From: Flexifilum sp963727545
GTDB lineage: Bacteria > Chloroflexota > Anaerolineae > Aggregatilineales > Phototrophicaceae
Assembly: GCA_963727545.1 (NCBI GenBank)
Contig: CAVSGS010000005.1
Location: forward strand, 372,001 to 436,000
DNA length: 64,000 bases
Reading direction: 5' to 3'
The translations under genes were made by a program, and so were the position numbers. Position 1 is the stretch's first letter. Each line of letters opens with the position of its first letter. A model generated the notes under the pieces. That model was not told where the DNA came from. It ran no database searches and was given only the letters and a program-made list of their open reading frames with translations. This document shows positions 26,832 to 35,811 of the stretch, piece by piece.

Positions 26832-28088
26832 TTAATCAAGTAGCACCGCCTCTTGGCGCAGGCGACGATAGAGCGCGACGCAGACGCCGATCAGGATGGC
26901 GGTGCGCGCCAGCACCAGCGTCACGAACGGCAGCAGCAGCGATCCGGTGATCGTGCCGCCGGTATCGCCGGTGCGGATGAACAAGAACGGATACTCGGCG
27001 AAGGTCACCAGCGAGAGCAGGACGACGGTCGTCACGCCGTCGCGGGTCGGGAAGCAGAGCAGGATCAGCGGGACGATCTGCGCCAACCACTGCGGACTCC
27101 AGCCCTGCGCCTGCACGAAGAAGATCAGCACGGTGATGGCGACGAAGGCGACCAAGCCGCGCGCGTCGAAGCGCCGCGTCCGCCAGAAGACGAACGCGCC
27201 GATCAGCGCCGCCGCGCCCAAGCGAACGACGCCGGGGATCACGGCGGGCTTGCCGCTGAGTCGATTGGCGTTCGCCGGATCGAGTCGTTCCTGCGGCGCG
27301 CCGAAATTGCCAGTCGAGTAATTGCCGTCGATTAGCGCCCAGACCGTCTCGTACGACGACTTGTTGAACTGCGCCGTCAGCGAGGGCGCGGTCATGGCGG
27401 CGTTCTGAGCGAACAGCAGCAGGTAGACGACGCCGAAAATCCCGACCGAGATCAGCGAGTAGCGCAGCGCCGAACGCAGATCGCGAAAGCGCCAGACCGC
27501 ACCGAGGATCAGCAGCGGCGTGAACTTGATCAGCCCGCCAACACCCGCAATCACGGCGGAGCGCCCGTCGCGGCGTTCGATGAGTGCTGCCAGCGACCAG
27601 AGCAGGAAGAAGGCGACCAGCGGCTCGAAGTTCCACCAGATCATGACCAGCGGCGCCAGCGTCAGCGCGTAAACCCACGCCAGCGCCATCCCGGTCGCCG
27701 CGCCGTGCAGCCGCGTCCCAATCCGCCGCAGGAGGACGAGATTGCCCGCGTCAAATGCCAGCATGATCGCACCGAAGATCAAGGCGAAACCGTTGTAACC
27801 ATTGCGCCCGAACAACTGAAAGACGAGCGTGTCGAGGAAGGCGGGGATCGGCGGGAATTCGCTCCACCAGTCGCGGAACGGCAGCAAGCCCTGCCCCGAC
27901 AGTGATCCCAGTTGGAAGTAGTAGAAGAAGTCGCCGCCCGCCGTGACGCCGCGCTCGATCCCCTGCGTGAACAGCGGTTGGTAGACCATCAGCAGCATCA
28001 GGCGGAAGGTCACGAACAGGATCAGCAGTAAGCGAAAGTCGTTGAGCAGGGTTGAGGTTTGGATGGCGGTTGTGGATTGAGATTTCAC
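26832..28088 (-). CDS. GT87-like (DUF2029) membrane glycosyltransferase
   Basis: 418 residues with about ten membrane helices. The first extracellular loop TAGGDFFYYFQLGSLSGQGL and PFRDWWSEFPP, the conserved GLIKFTPLLILGAVWRFRD and the late SPQWLAQIVPLILL resemble the GT87/DUF2029 alpha-mannosyltransferase family. These enzymes transfer sugars from polyprenyl-phosphate donors outside the membrane. The gene is intact, unlike its two neighbours. It is part of the minus-strand polysaccharide block. Confidence 0.75.
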   Translation of the reverse strand: MKSQSTTAIQTSTLLNDFRLLLILFVTFRLMLLMVYQPLFTQGIERGVTAGGDFFYYFQLGSLSGQGLLPFRDWWSEFPPIPAFLDTLVFQLFGRNGYNGFALIFGAIMLAFDAGNLVLLRRIGTRLHGAATGMALAWVYALTLAPLVMIWWNFEPLVAFFLLWSLAALIERRDGRSAVIAGVGGLIKFTPLLILGAVWRFRDLRSALRYSLISVGIFGVVYLLLFAQNAAMTAPSLTAQFNKSSYETVWALIDGNYSTGNFGAPQERLDPANANRLSGKPAVIPGVVRLGAAALIGAFVFWRTRRFDARGLVAFVAITVLIFFVQAQGWSPQWLAQIVPLILLCFPTRDGVTTVVLLSLVTFAEYPFLFIRTGDTGGTITGSLLLPFVTLVLARTAILIGVCVALYRRLRQEAVLLD

Positions 28089-28096
28089 GGGTTTTT

Positions 28097-28135
28097 ACCC
28101 CACCCCCAGCCCCTCCTCGACTTCAGGGAGGGGAG
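28097..28135. repeat. CT/GA-rich inverted repeat, intergenic copy
   Basis: CCCCTCC (28110-28116) pairs with GGAGGGG (28127-28133) after a run of ACCCCACCCCCAGC. It is related to 26206-26245 and fills much of the 133-base gap between two glycosyltransferase genes. Confidence 0.55.
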
Positions 28136-28221
28136 CAAGCCGGTCGATTTCGCTTGAGAATTTCGACAATGGTCGAGCCAACAATACATCAAACAATTTT
28201 CCGGTGTCCGCATGGAAAGCC

Positions 28222-29671
28222 TTACGATTCGCGCACGAAAATCGACGCCAGCGCGTCGGTGTAGACTTCCTGCCAGCCCGGTTCCGCGCGCAGTTGACGC
28301 GCCAAGCCGCTCTCCTTCTCGACCAGCACGGTGTTGATCCCGTAGCTGTCAAGCGTCTCGCGCCAGCCATCGCCGCCAATAGCGGTTTGCAGATATTGGG
28401 TCAAGAAGGCATCGCCGTAGAGATCGGTCCGCCCATCGACGAAGACCGGATAGTCGGGCGCGGCAAAGAGCAGATAACCGCCCCAGTTATAGCTGTTGAA
28501 GATTTGGCGCGGCGGCTGTTCGCGCTCGATGTACTCGACCGCCGCGACCGGCAGCGCCGCGCGCAGCGCCGGATCGACCGTCTTGGGCGACAGCACGACC
28601 GCGACTTTCAGCAGCGCGCCGAGCAGCACCACGATCACCAAGATCAGGTTGATCCGCGCCATACCGGGCGTGACCCGCTGGACGGATTTCAGCGTCCAGC
28701 CGCGCTCGGTCAGCACCGAGTCGAGGTGATAAGTCAGCACCGGGGTCGCGGCGACGGCGAAGACGGCGATATTGCGTCCCGCCAGCAGCGCCATGAACGC
28801 CGTCCCGCTGACGAGGATGAAATCCGTCCAACTGAGGCGACGTTTACTCGCGCCCGCCGCGCCCAAGACGCCGAGCAGCAGAAAAATGAAGCCCCACGTC
28901 TCGCGCCCCTGAAAATTAGGCGAGTTCCATTCTTGAATGAAATTCCGCAGCGCGCCAATCCCGACCGTCTGGAAGGGCACGAGCAGCATTTGCAGCCCGT
29001 AGGGATTGATCACCAGCGCCGCCGCCGAGATCAGTGCGATCACGATCAGCTTGCCGATCTGCCGCCACGTCAGGTAGCCACCCTGCGGCGCGAAGATGCT
29101 GTCCGAGGATCTCCCCGGCGATCACGCCGCCCATGAAGATGAAGCCAATCGAGAAACCGGCGTGCAAGTTGCCCCAGACCGCCATGATGATCGGGATCAG
29201 CCAGAGGCGGTCAATCTCTTTGCGGCGGTAGAGATAGAGCAGATAGAGCACGACCGCGCTGAGCAGAAACGAGAACATCTGCGGGCGCGGTGACCAGAAG
29301 ACCGCCGCCGCCGCCGAACCGAGGATCAGCGCGAAGGCGCGCAGGTAGGGGCTGCCCTCGCCCATTTTGTAGACGAAAAACATGCCCGCCGTCGCCAGCG
29401 CCGCCATGAAGATCGACAAGCCCGCCGCCCCGCCGATCTGCCACGCGGCGTAGAGGACGATCTGCGACCCCCAGCTATGGTTGATCCACGTCTCGCCCGC
29501 TTTGGTGAACGAGAACGGATCGGCATAGATCATGCCGTGCGTGAGGGTGTACTCGCCGCTGCGGATGTGCCACCACGTATCGGTATCGACCGGGACGCGC
29601 GCCGCCAGCGCGAAGATCAGCGCGAACAGGATGATCGTCATCGAGCGTTCGATGGTCAGGCGACGGAGCAT
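28222..29671 (-). CDS. Polytopic membrane protein of glycosyltransferase type, one frame break
   Basis: Restored length about 482 residues. The first loop reads RVPVDTDTWWHIRSGEYTL and PFSFTKAGETWINHSWG, a pattern common in membrane proteins near polysaccharide genes of Chloroflexota. Many helices follow, and a soluble C-terminus contains GYLLFAAPDYPVFVDGRTDL. The frame changes near 29102: with one base removed, GGVIAGEILGSIFAPQGG continues to YLTWRQIGKLIVIALIS. Total length is 3n+1. The catalytic role is unproven; it may be a GT39-like enzyme or a polymer-processing protein. Confidence 0.7.
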
Positions 29672-29771
29672 GAAACGTCCTCAGTGACAGCGATGGAAAC
29701 AGATCCACCCCCACAATAGCATCGATCTGTAGTAAGGAAGCGTAAAGCGCATCTCTGGAAATTAAACAGTT

Positions 29772-29951
29772 CTAGCTGCTGTAGTCAATGTACCACGTTG
29801 CCAAACGTTGACTACTCCAAAGCGCCGCCAATATCGCCGGGACAAAAATGAACACAATGCGATAAGTTGCGCCATCAGTCATACCAATGACGAAAATTAA
29901 CTGAAATACACAAGCCACGACCAATGACGAGAAAACACAAAAAGGCGGAAA
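29772..29951 (-). other. In-frame continuation of the small membrane protein beyond a TAG
   Basis: Downstream of the TAG at 29952-29954 the same frame stays open for about 60 codons. It encodes two hydrophobic helices (SSLVVACVFQLIFVIGM and IVFIFVPAILAALW) before a second TAG at 29772-29774. This looks like the C-terminal half of the protein encoded at 29952-30209, cut off by a stop codon. A TTG at 29922-29924 could also start a separate short product. Base composition here is clearly more A/T-rich than the neighbours. Nothing else is visible in 29672-29771. Confidence 0.45.
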
Positions 29952-30209
29952 CTAGGCGAAATTGCCTGAATTCGATGGTGAAATTGGAAGATAGAACACC
30001 GTAGTTACCAAGTAAAGTAACCAAGCCGCCAGCAATGCGGCGATAATGCCAACAACCAATCCGAAGGGCAAGCCACATAGTGCGCCAATCAAATAGATCG
30101 GCAGTCCTGCCACAAAACCGCACACCAGCCCTAATACAATGCCCCTCCGAACGGCACGGCGAGTCAATTGGCTTAGGATGTCGCTGGTGAAGATGGGCTT
30201 AGCCGTCAT
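29952..30209 (-). CDS. Small two-helix membrane protein, possibly truncated
   Basis: 85 residues: a basic N-terminus (SQLTRRAVRRG) and two membrane helices (IVLGLVCGFVAGLPIYLIGA, LVVGIIAALLAAWLLYLVTT). It begins 13 bases after the sugar-transferase stop on the same strand. The family is not recognised. The reading frame continues after its TAG with two more helices, so the product may be a shortened form of a four-helix protein of about 145 residues. Confidence 0.5.
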   Translation of the reverse strand: MTAKPIFTSDILSQLTRRAVRRGIVLGLVCGFVAGLPIYLIGALCGLPFGLVVGIIAALLAAWLLYLVTTVFYLPISPSNSGNFA

Positions 30210-30222
30210 GATAATTATCCGT

Positions 30223-31656
30223 CTAAACCCCGCTCATGCTCAGCACCTTGCCGACCGTCCGCAGCAGAATATTGAGGTCGAGAATCAGCGATTGGTGGCG
30301 GATGTAGTAGAGGTCATATTGCAGCTTGATCAGCGCGTCCTCGTCGTTCGAGCCATAGTCGTAGCGCACCTGCGCCCAGCCGGTCAAGCCGGGACGGACG
30401 ATCAAGCGGGTGCGGTAGAACGGGATTTTCTCCTGCAAACGAACGACGTGTTCCGGACGTTCCGGTCGCGGACCGATCATGCTCATCTCGCCGCGCAGCA
30501 CGTTGATCAACTGCGGCACTTCGTCGAGCCGGGTCTTGCGGAAGAAACGCCCGACTCGCGTCACACGCGGATCGCCCCGGTGCGAGAAAACCGCGCCGGT
30601 CTCGGCTTCGGCATCAGCGACCATCGAGCGCAGCTTGTAAACCTTATAGATGCGTCCGTTGCGCCCCACCCGATCCTGCGTGTAGAAGACGCCGCCGCGC
30701 GAATCGAGCCGCTGGATCAAGGCGATGAAAGGCAGCAAAACAGCAAACGCCGCCAATCCCAGCAGCGCCAACACAATATCCATGCCCCGTTTGAATACCT
30801 GATAAGGATCGAATGTGCCGTCAGCGTTCTTGATCGGCAGCAGGACGACCGCCCAATCATTGTTGACATACTCGACCGGGACGCGCCCGGTGATGTTCTC
30901 GTAAACCAGCGTCATCGGCGCGATCGTAATACCGTGCTCGTAAGCATCCATCAACGCTTGAAAGGTCTCGACCGGCAGATCGTGGCTCGCGGTGATGATC
31001 ACCTCGCTGATGCGATCCCGGCGAGCGAAATTCATGAGGTCGCGTCCGGTACCAAGCACCGGCGCATCGTCAAAAACCTGTCCCACTTCCTCCGGCTTGG
31101 TGGCAATGATGCCGCGCACGTCGTATTCGTCGGCGGCATGGATGCGCAGCGCGTCGAGCATGGTCGCCGTCGCCTGATCCGCGCCGACGATCAGCGTCCG
31201 GCGCGGCTGATAGACCCAACCAGCGAGGAACGGGCGCGCCAGCCGCCATGCGCTGATCAGCAGGAACGAGGCGATGCCGTAATAGAGGATAAACAAGCGC
31301 GGCAGCGCCAGCGGTGGCGAGATGAAAAAGACGATGACGTACACCACCCACGTCTGCGCGGTGATTAGGAGCAGGCGGCGCATCGTCCGGCGGCGACGTG
31401 CCGACAACGACAGATCATAGAAGTCGTTGGCACTCGCCAGCAGCAGCCACAGCAGCACCAAGGCGATGAACCAACCGCTCTGCGACCAGATGAAGTCGAG
31501 CGTAAACCGATAATGGGCGACGATTGTCCAAATCCGCAGCGCAATGAGTACCGAAAGGATCACGGCGACGATGTCGCCCACTGCGATCAAGACGCGGCGT
31601 TCGGAAATCTGAAGCTGGAGTCGGCGTCGCGGCGACGGCGAAAAGAACATGCTCAT
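30223..31656 (-). CDS. Polyprenyl-phosphate sugar-1-phosphate transferase (WbaP/CpsE type)
   Basis: 477 residues. The N-terminal half has membrane helices and a nucleotide-binding-like domain (RRTLIVGADQATATMLDAL). The C-terminal bacterial sugar transferase domain starts at about residue 285 with KRGMDIVLALLGLAAFAVLL. It continues with TQDRVGRNGRIYKVYKLRSM, RKTRLDEVPQLINVLRGEMS and IGPRPERPEH, and ends with RLIVRPGLTGWAQV. Such enzymes start exopolysaccharide or O-unit synthesis by linking a sugar-phosphate to undecaprenyl phosphate on the inner face of the membrane. Its ATG overlaps the YfhO-like gene stop (ATGA). It anchors the functional reading of the whole block. Confidence 0.9.
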   Translation of the reverse strand: MSMFFSPSPRRRLQLQISERRVLIAVGDIVAVILSVLIALRIWTIVAHYRFTLDFIWSQSGWFIALVLLWLLLASANDFYDLSLSARRRRTMRRLLLITAQTWVVYVIVFFISPPLALPRLFILYYGIASFLLISAWRLARPFLAGWVYQPRRTLIVGADQATATMLDALRIHAADEYDVRGIIATKPEEVGQVFDDAPVLGTGRDLMNFARRDRISEVIITASHDLPVETFQALMDAYEHGITIAPMTLVYENITGRVPVEYVNNDWAVVLLPIKNADGTFDPYQVFKRGMDIVLALLGLAAFAVLLPFIALIQRLDSRGGVFYTQDRVGRNGRIYKVYKLRSMVADAEAETGAVFSHRGDPRVTRVGRFFRKTRLDEVPQLINVLRGEMSMIGPRPERPEHVVRLQEKIPFYRTRLIVRPGLTGWAQVRYDYGSNDEDALIKLQYDLYYIRHQSLILDLNILLRTVGKVLSMSGV

Positions 31657-33872
31657 CCCCCCAACCGGTAGAGCAGCAGCGCCAAAAGCAAGCTAACCAC
31701 ACTCACGAGCGCGCCGGGCAGCAGCCAGCCCGGTTGATAATCAAACCGGACTTCGTGCAAACCAGCATCCACTTGGATCGCTCGGAAGTTCAAGTTGGCA
31801 CGGTAGATCGGCGTTTCGACGCCATCGACCGTCGCCACCCAGCCGGGATAATCGGTATCAGCGACGACCAGCCAGCTATCACGCGGTGCGTCGACCGTTA
31901 GGGTGAGCGTGTTGCCTTCGTCTGCCGCAACCGCGACTTCCCCCGCAATCGGCTGCGGATCAGCACAATCGCCGACGCCGAGCATCTGAAGCTGTCCCAA
32001 CGGCTGCCACGCTGGATCGACTAGCGCGGCTTTGAGCGAGTCCTCATCCTCGTGCCAACAGACCGCTCCCAGCAGCCACGCCCGCGCCGCCGGTTGATCC
32101 AGCGATTGCCGATCCGGCGTATAGGTCGCGCCGACGCCCGCCGCTTGCAGCAGCGTCGCCGATGCTTGCGGCTGTCCTTCAATCAAATCGAGGTAATCGG
32201 CGAAATGCCCGATCAGCAGCGGCTCAAAGTTATTGAGCAGCGGCAAGCGATCAATCAGGTTGAGGTTGGGCAGCGGCGTCTGACGCAGGTCGCGCCACTG
32301 ATCGACTGCTACCGTGTAATCGTTGAAGCGAAAATACTGCTCGAACTTGACGTTTTTCTCAGCCGGTGCCGTCCAGTAGGCGCGCACTGGAGTCGCCTCA
32401 GCGGCAGCGGCGGAATCGTAGAACGTCGCCGGGATCGCCGGGTTCAAGCCCCACCCCGCCCAGACCAGATCGAGGGCGACGACGACCAGCACGATCACCG
32501 CCCAACGGCGATGCGCGGCGGTATTCGGCTGGGGCTGAGTCAGCGTCAAGCTACCGGCGATCAAGCCAAGAATACTCAGCGCAAAAGCAGCATGTTCCAG
32601 CAGTGGCAGCGCAGGCGAATCGCCTTTGAGCAAGAACGGAGCGATCGCCGCCAGCACTGCCGCGATCAAACAGGCGAAGGTCAAGCGCGCCGTCCAGCGA
32701 CGCAGACGAACCCCGCGCGCCCAAACGGTCACGCCGATCCCGGCGAGCACGCTCAAGCCGGTGACCGTCCATAGATGCCAGCGCTCCGGCGCTTGAAACA
32801 GATTAAAAGTCGGCACGTTGCGATAGAGGAAGGGAAAGATCGGCGTATTGACGCCGAGCGCAAAGACGAAGCCGACGATCACGACGATCAACCAGAAGAA
32901 GGTCGTCGCGTAAATCGCGGGGCGATCCGGGTCGCGCCAGCGGACGATCCTGCCGATCACCGCCGCCAGCGCCGCGATCAACGGGATCACGCCGACGTAA
33001 ACCGCATCCTCGAAGAAAGCGCGCGGCAGCAGATAGGACGCATCCGCCGGTGTGCCGAAGACATTGGGCGCGAACAGGTTGAGCACGCTGGCGGGCGCGT
33101 AGCTGTAATTCATGGCAAAGTCGAAATCGACGCCGCCCGCGCGCTGCGACTGTGCCAGTAGTTCGGCCGTGGCGATCAACTGCAACCCGGCGATCCCCGC
33201 GCCAATCAGCAGACATCCGGCGACGCCGATCAAGCGCCGCCAGCGGAACGGGCGATGAGTCAGCGTCCACCAGAGGGCAAAGCCACCGACCAGCAGCAGG
33301 CTGTACCATGCCATCTGCGCGTGCCCGGCGAGCAGCAGCAGCGCCGCGAAGATCGCCAGCAAGCCCCCGCTGCGCGGGCGTCCGTTGTCAAGCAGCCGGA
33401 GCGCTGCCCATAAAAGCCAAGGCAGCCATGCTACCGTTTGGATGATCGGATAAGTGCCGGTGCGGGCGACCAGATAAGCCGATAAACCGAACGCCAGCGC
33501 GCTCACGCCGCTGCCGAGGGTCGAAGCGCCCAAGCGATGGGTGAAACGCTCCATCCCCCAACCGGCGATCAGCAGGTGCAGCACCGCGACGAGGCTCATC
33601 GTCTGCGCCAGCGGCAGCACAAAACCGATCCAGCTAAAGGGATAGAGCAGCGACGATTGATAGTTGGCAAAGAGCGGCGCCCCCGCGCCGTTGAGCGAAT
33701 TCCAGAGGGGAAGATGCCCGGCGCGCAGCAGATCGAAGGCAGATTCACGCCAAGGATAGAACTGAAGCGCGGGCAGCCCCCAAAACAGGACATCGCCCAA
33801 CAGGAGTTGGTAAAACAGAATCGCCAGCGCCAGCGCGAGGATCAGCAGGGATAAGCGTGAATAAAGCCGCAT
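31653..33872 (-). CDS. YfhO-family membrane protein
   Basis: 739 residues with about twelve membrane helices. The first extracellular segment FYPWRESAFDLLRAGHLPLW and NSLNGAGAPLFANYQSSLLY, and the C-terminus DTDYPGWVATVDGVETPIYR then AGLHEVRFDYQPGW, are typical of YfhO proteins, which are linked to glycosylation of cell-surface polymers. The ATG at 33872 overlaps the stop of the upstream gene (TGATG). A longer upstream start at 34016 lies inside that gene and is rejected. Confidence 0.85.
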   Translation of the reverse strand: MRLYSRLSLLILALALAILFYQLLLGDVLFWGLPALQFYPWRESAFDLLRAGHLPLWNSLNGAGAPLFANYQSSLLYPFSWIGFVLPLAQTMSLVAVLHLLIAGWGMERFTHRLGASTLGSGVSALAFGLSAYLVARTGTYPIIQTVAWLPWLLWAALRLLDNGRPRSGGLLAIFAALLLLAGHAQMAWYSLLLVGGFALWWTLTHRPFRWRRLIGVAGCLLIGAGIAGLQLIATAELLAQSQRAGGVDFDFAMNYSYAPASVLNLFAPNVFGTPADASYLLPRAFFEDAVYVGVIPLIAALAAVIGRIVRWRDPDRPAIYATTFFWLIVVIVGFVFALGVNTPIFPFLYRNVPTFNLFQAPERWHLWTVTGLSVLAGIGVTVWARGVRLRRWTARLTFACLIAAVLAAIAPFLLKGDSPALPLLEHAAFALSILGLIAGSLTLTQPQPNTAAHRRWAVIVLVVVALDLVWAGWGLNPAIPATFYDSAAAAEATPVRAYWTAPAEKNVKFEQYFRFNDYTVAVDQWRDLRQTPLPNLNLIDRLPLLNNFEPLLIGHFADYLDLIEGQPQASATLLQAAGVGATYTPDRQSLDQPAARAWLLGAVCWHEDEDSLKAALVDPAWQPLGQLQMLGVGDCADPQPIAGEVAVAADEGNTLTLTVDAPRDSWLVVADTDYPGWVATVDGVETPIYRANLNFRAIQVDAGLHEVRFDYQPGWLLPGALVSVVSLLLALLLYRLGG

Positions 33873-35811
33873 CAAGGTCTGACTTTCATAAGGACAATCG
33901 TCACGACGACCACCAACAGCAAGGTTACACTGGAAACCAGCGCAGCGATCACGGTCAGCTGATTCAACGTGGCGATGGTCGCCGCATCCGGCAAATCCTG
34001 CCAGCCGCTCGCCCATGCCGGAAATTCGCTAAAATCGGTCGTCAGCGCCGGGTCACGGTTGGCGTAGACGTAAACGCCATCCACTCGATCGACCAGTTCG
34101 AACGCGGGCACAGATAACGGATAGGCGGAGACGACGTGAGTCACGCCCCATTGACCGAGCACTGCCGGGTCCGGAACGGCAGCTTGATTCGCCGTCGCTA
34201 GATCGTCGCCTTGTACGCCGATCAACGGCGGCAAAACGACGCTGTAACCCGATGCGGAGATGCCCCCACCCTGCTCGACCGCCGCAGCGATGCCGCCCAA
34301 CTGAAAGGGATCGACGCCACCGAACAGACGCAAATGATAATCCGCCGCGACCTGCTGCTGCAAACTGTAGGTCGGCGAATAAACGCGATCTGCCCCCAAT
34401 TCGGTGAGGCGCTCGGCAAGCTGCACCTGATCGGGCGGCAGCCATGCCGCCGAATCACGCCACTCCAGCCAACCGCCGCCGATGATCGCCAAGTCCGCGA
34501 AGACGACCGCCATCAGCGCCAGCGCCAAGCGATCCCCGCGCAGCCGATCCGCCAGCAGCAGGATCGCGCCGAAACCGCCACCGCCGATGATCAGCGACCA
34601 ACCGTTGATCGTCGGCAGCTTCAGCAGCGCGAAACCACCGATCAGCAGCGCCGCGACCATCCCGGCAAAGGCGATCAGCTTGCCGCGCCGCCAGCGCCGG
34701 TCGATCAACCACTGCGCGCCGTAACCCGCCAGCAGCGGCGCGATCAAGGCGACCACGAACCATGCCCGCGACGGCACCCGAAACCAGAGCAGCGCCGGGA
34801 TCAGCTTAACTAGCGTCGTCCAGAAAGGCGCATTGATGCCCAACGCGTAGAGCGCAGCGATCCCGACCGCCGCCGTCCAAAACAGGCGCCGCGCCGTGAT
34901 CGCGCCGATCAGCGCCAGCGCTAGCACCGGCAATCCGACCGCCGTCAGCGTCTCGATATTGCCACCCCGCACCGGCAAAAGCAACCCGATCCACCCCGAC
35001 GGGTTGCAGCGAGAAAATCCCGGCGTCGGCGGGGGTGATCGCGCCGCGACTGAGGTAAGGTCGCCAGCCAAGCAGCGGCAGGGTCAGCGAAAGTGTCAGC
35101 CCAACGATCAACAGCAGCGCGGGAACAAAGCGCCACAGTCGCCGCAATTGATGCAAACGAAGCGCTTCGTAGAGCGCGTATGATCCCGCCAGCGCGTAGG
35201 CGAACAGGCTCAAACGAACATCCGCCAGCAGAATCAAGCCGCCGAACAGCGCGACCAAGAGCACATCCCGTAGGGGCGCAGCGCGCTGCGCCCCTACATC
35301 GATGATCCGTTTGAACAACTCGTCCAACCGCCCACATCAGCAAGGGAAACCACGCCAGCGCGTAGAGCAAATCGAGATGTCCCGCGCCGGTGTGACCGAG
35401 CACGCGAGGCGAAAGCGCATAAGCCAGCGCGCTGATCCCGGCTGCCCATTCGCCCAAACCGAGCGACCGCGCCCACAGCCACATCCCCGCCCCGGCGATC
35501 AGCAGGTGTAGAACGATCATCAGGTCGAGGTGATAGATCGGCGGCAGCAGCAGCGCGATCCATTGCAGGGGATAGGCGGTCTTGTTGAGGGGATCGGCGG
35601 CGAAAGGCTGCCCCGCCATGATCGTCTCGCGCCAGAGTGGGAAGCTGTGCTGATCGAGCACCGCCTCGCGCAAGAACTGCGCGGCGGGCAGATGCGAAGT
35701 CACCGCATCCGAGAAAGTCGCGCCGGGATTATAAGGCAGCGTACCGGGGCGAAAGCCGGTCGCCAGCAAGCAGACGGCACCAAGTACAACGATCAGCAGC
35801 CTAACGCGCAT
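33872..35811 (-). CDS. YfhO-like membrane protein, two frame breaks
   Basis: Restored length about 645 residues. The N-terminus has a signal-like helix, then SHLPAAQFLREAVLDQHSFP and GQPFAADPLNKTAYPLQW, like the neighbouring YfhO protein. The gene is read in three frames: 35811 to about 35324, on to about 35006, then to 33872. Total length is 3n+2, so two bases are extra. With them removed, PLLMWAV continues to DELFKRIIDVG, and DAGIFSL continues to NPSGWIGLLLPVRGGN. The palindrome at 35270-35297 is translated as VGAQRAAPLR. The ATG overlaps the upstream gene end by 11 bases. Confidence 0.7.
35270..35297. repeat. Perfect 28-base palindrome inside a YfhO-like gene
   Basis: GTAGGGGCGCAGCG followed by CGCTGCGCCCCTAC is its own reverse complement. 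It belongs to the 26065 and 26789 family. On the minus strand it encodes VGAQRAAPLR between two membrane segments. Confidence 0.8.

Noticed and set aside
28204..29136. Plus-strand open frame of 310 codons
   Set aside because: Antisense to the membrane protein at 28222-29671; charge-rich shadow translation.
29875..30123. Alternative 82-codon ORF on the minus strand
   Set aside because: It overlaps the 85-residue membrane protein out of frame and lacks a ribosome site.
30139..31368. Plus-strand open frame of 409 codons
   Set aside because: Antisense to the sugar-phosphate transferase, which has clear motifs.
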